DNA of 64,000 bases from Schizosaccharomyces osmophilus. Lineage: Eukaryota > Ascomycota > Schizosaccharomycetes > Schizosaccharomycetales > Schizosaccharomycetaceae. Location: the NCBI RefSeq assembly GCF_027921745.1, contig NC_079238.1, positions 4,898,001-4,962,000 of the forward strand. Reading direction: 5' to 3'. Position 1 is the first letter of the stretch, and each line of letters starts with the position of its first letter. This document shows positions 62,859-64,000 of this stretch, piece by piece. Made by a program: the position numbers and the translations under genes. Below the pieces are notes generated by a model, which saw only the letters and a list, made by a program, of their open reading frames with translations, did not search any database and was not told where the DNA came from.

Positions 62859-63215
62859 ATGGTAAGAACCAAATTAAATAAGAAGAATTAACGGAGGGTA
62901 GACCGCCATATTCAATTTTCAAAGTTTGTTGTCGGTGCTCTTGTTGACTGTCTGTACTTGTACCTACATTCACAGACAATTTCCCGCTTTATTTGATAAA
63001 AGAAAAGAAGGGTATGCCATATTTGGATTTGTAAAAGAAATATCATGGTTCTGACCGCTAATAGTGTAACTACCGTATTTTGGAAATGCGCGAGAATCGG
63101 TGAGCGTGCTAGTCCCGTATGTTTTTTTGCTTAGTAGAAATGCATCTTACCATATCAGTATATTTCTCTTTTCTGTGTTTTCATGGCCCTACGATTAATG
63201 CTTGGTTCCAGTTAA
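62859..63215 (+). CDS. Kish family small Golgi membrane protein (TMEM167), four exons
   Basis: Kish/TMEM167 proteins are about 72-aa, two-helix membrane proteins of the early secretory pathway. I assembled four coding exons: 62859..62861 (the ATG alone), 62902..63011, 63065..63116 and 63159..63215, giving 73 aa. Introns are 40, 53 and 42 nt, starting GTAAGA, GTATGC and GTATGT, with TTAAC and CTGAC branch-like sequences in the first two, ending TAG, TAG and CAG; all phases agree. The product starts MTAIFNFQSLLSVLLLTVC (the family start is M-S-A-I-F-N-F-Q-S-L-L), then FPALFDKRKEG, FWKCARIGERASPY (the most conserved kish block) and a second helix ISLFCVFMALRLML. No exon exceeds 110 nt, so ORF searches miss it. 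Match to the human protein is from memory but extensive. Confidence 0.9.
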
Positions 63216-64000
63216 ACAATCCTGGAGGATTCTCCTTCATTTTAAGAAGCAGCAGAGAAACAGAAAACCAACCGCCTTAATGCTTATGATACAATAATTA
63301 TGACCATCTCTTTCTTTTGTACGGTAATTTTGGATTCTCATCTAAACCTGTACAAGTGATTTTTCTTTTGTACCATCTACATGAACACTCATTGTATGAA
63401 CAATGTGCGTTGTAGTATTTCAATGGATTATCTCTAGAAATTATCTTAACTATCTTCTCTATGATGTTCTTTTCTGCTTTTTACCATAAAATAAGATACC
63501 CAGTCTTTCGGATTGCCAATGGGCAAAGTTTCCAATCATGATTACAGAAAATATCTTTGATCGTCGGATAGAACATGATATCGTTATTGATTTTTGAAAG
63601 TAAAAGTTGATAGGATCTAACGTGAAGTGAGAAAAATTTGTTTGTTATGAAGAACGATTATGGTCACACTGGAGGTTTAGGATTTTCATTGCTTTTGAGC
63701 TATACAAGGGCCAGCGTTGTGCACTAATGGAATTAAATTGGATGAGTAGACTATTGTATTCAAAATCGATGCAACAAATCTTTACGGATAAGAATGATAG
63801 AGATTATGAAATGGATAAAAAAAAATATTGGAAGCTTAAAGTAATCGTCTTTAAAACAGATTCAGGTGAACAAAACTAGCACTTTAAACTTGACTCTTAT
63901 AAAATGGAGAGGCCCTTTTCGTTTTCACAAAATGAAGTACGCATAATGATACTGTATGAATTTTAGAATCGGTGTAATTTTCACAAAGTAAGAATAAATA
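63216..64000. other. region downstream of kish to window end
   Basis: A+T-rich. An open stretch at 63631-63879 (plus) contains a 50-codon ORF from the ATG at 63727 (MELNWMSRLLYSK...); not recognised and not called. Confidence 0.45.

Noticed and set aside
63631-63879. Open stretch with a 50-codon ORF from 63727
   Set aside because: Unrecognised, no splice partners; could be chance in A+T-rich DNA.
1-64000. Transposons, LTR elements, virus-like genes, CRISPR arrays
   Set aside because: No transposase, reverse transcriptase, integrase or capsid-like coding sequence, long terminal repeat or regularly spaced repeat array was seen on either strand.

Overview
This window is fungal nuclear DNA from a fission yeast (genus Schizosaccharomyces). 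The evidence is compact A+T-rich DNA, introns of about 40-90 nt with GTAAGT/GTATGT-type 5' sites, CTAAC-like branch points and TAG/CAG ends, and a gene order that I recognise from memory as two blocks of S. pombe chromosome II. The proteins resemble but do not match the S. pombe proteins as I remember them, so another species of the genus (S. octosporus, S. cryophilus or S. osmophilus type) is more likely. The species cannot be fixed from sequence reading alone. No transposon, LTR, viral or CRISPR sequence was seen.

Block 1 (about 1-24 kb) matches the order SPBC14C8.14c-.17c then SPBC15C4.01c-.06c. It holds pol5 (cut by the window edge), a membrane-anchored steryl-ester/acid lipase, the mitoribosomal protein bot1, SAGA subunit spt8, oca3/EMC2, a mitochondrial ABC1-family kinase, Rab escort protein mrs6, an APC-type amine/amino-acid permease, the DEAH helicase ucp12 and a PA-TM-RING ubiquitin ligase.

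The middle (about 24-32 kb) holds two paralogous MFS transporters of the spermidine/drug (DHA1) type, a tRNA-Thr(AGT) between them, long T/C-rich leaders, short tandem repeats and a repeated CGGCCGAACC motif.

Block 2 (about 32-64 kb) matches SPBC530.14c-.03c in order. It holds the SR kinase dsk1, the CTDK-type cyclin lsc1, the thioesterase/dolichyl-pyrophosphatase fusion pdf1, tRNA-Glu(CTC), a Fungal_trans regulator, ADP/ATP carrier anc1, an MRH receptor-like membrane protein, a Zn2Cys6 factor, a TENA/THI-4 protein, clu1, a second Zn2Cys6 factor, the prenylated polarity factor mod5 and BAG co-chaperone bag102. Last comes a four-exon kish (TMEM167) gene whose coding exons are each too short to show up as a long ORF.

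The genes are mostly housekeeping: transcription, membrane traffic, mitochondria, N-glycosylation and polarity. They are independently promoted; there are no operons. The points most worth a second look are the hidden kish gene with an ATG-only first coding exon, a 13-nt first exon in clu1 overlapped by an antisense ORF, the unclear N-terminus of the RING ligase behind a 718-nt AUG-free leader, the CCAAT array at anc1, the motif shared around the transporter pair, and the join between the two synteny blocks.
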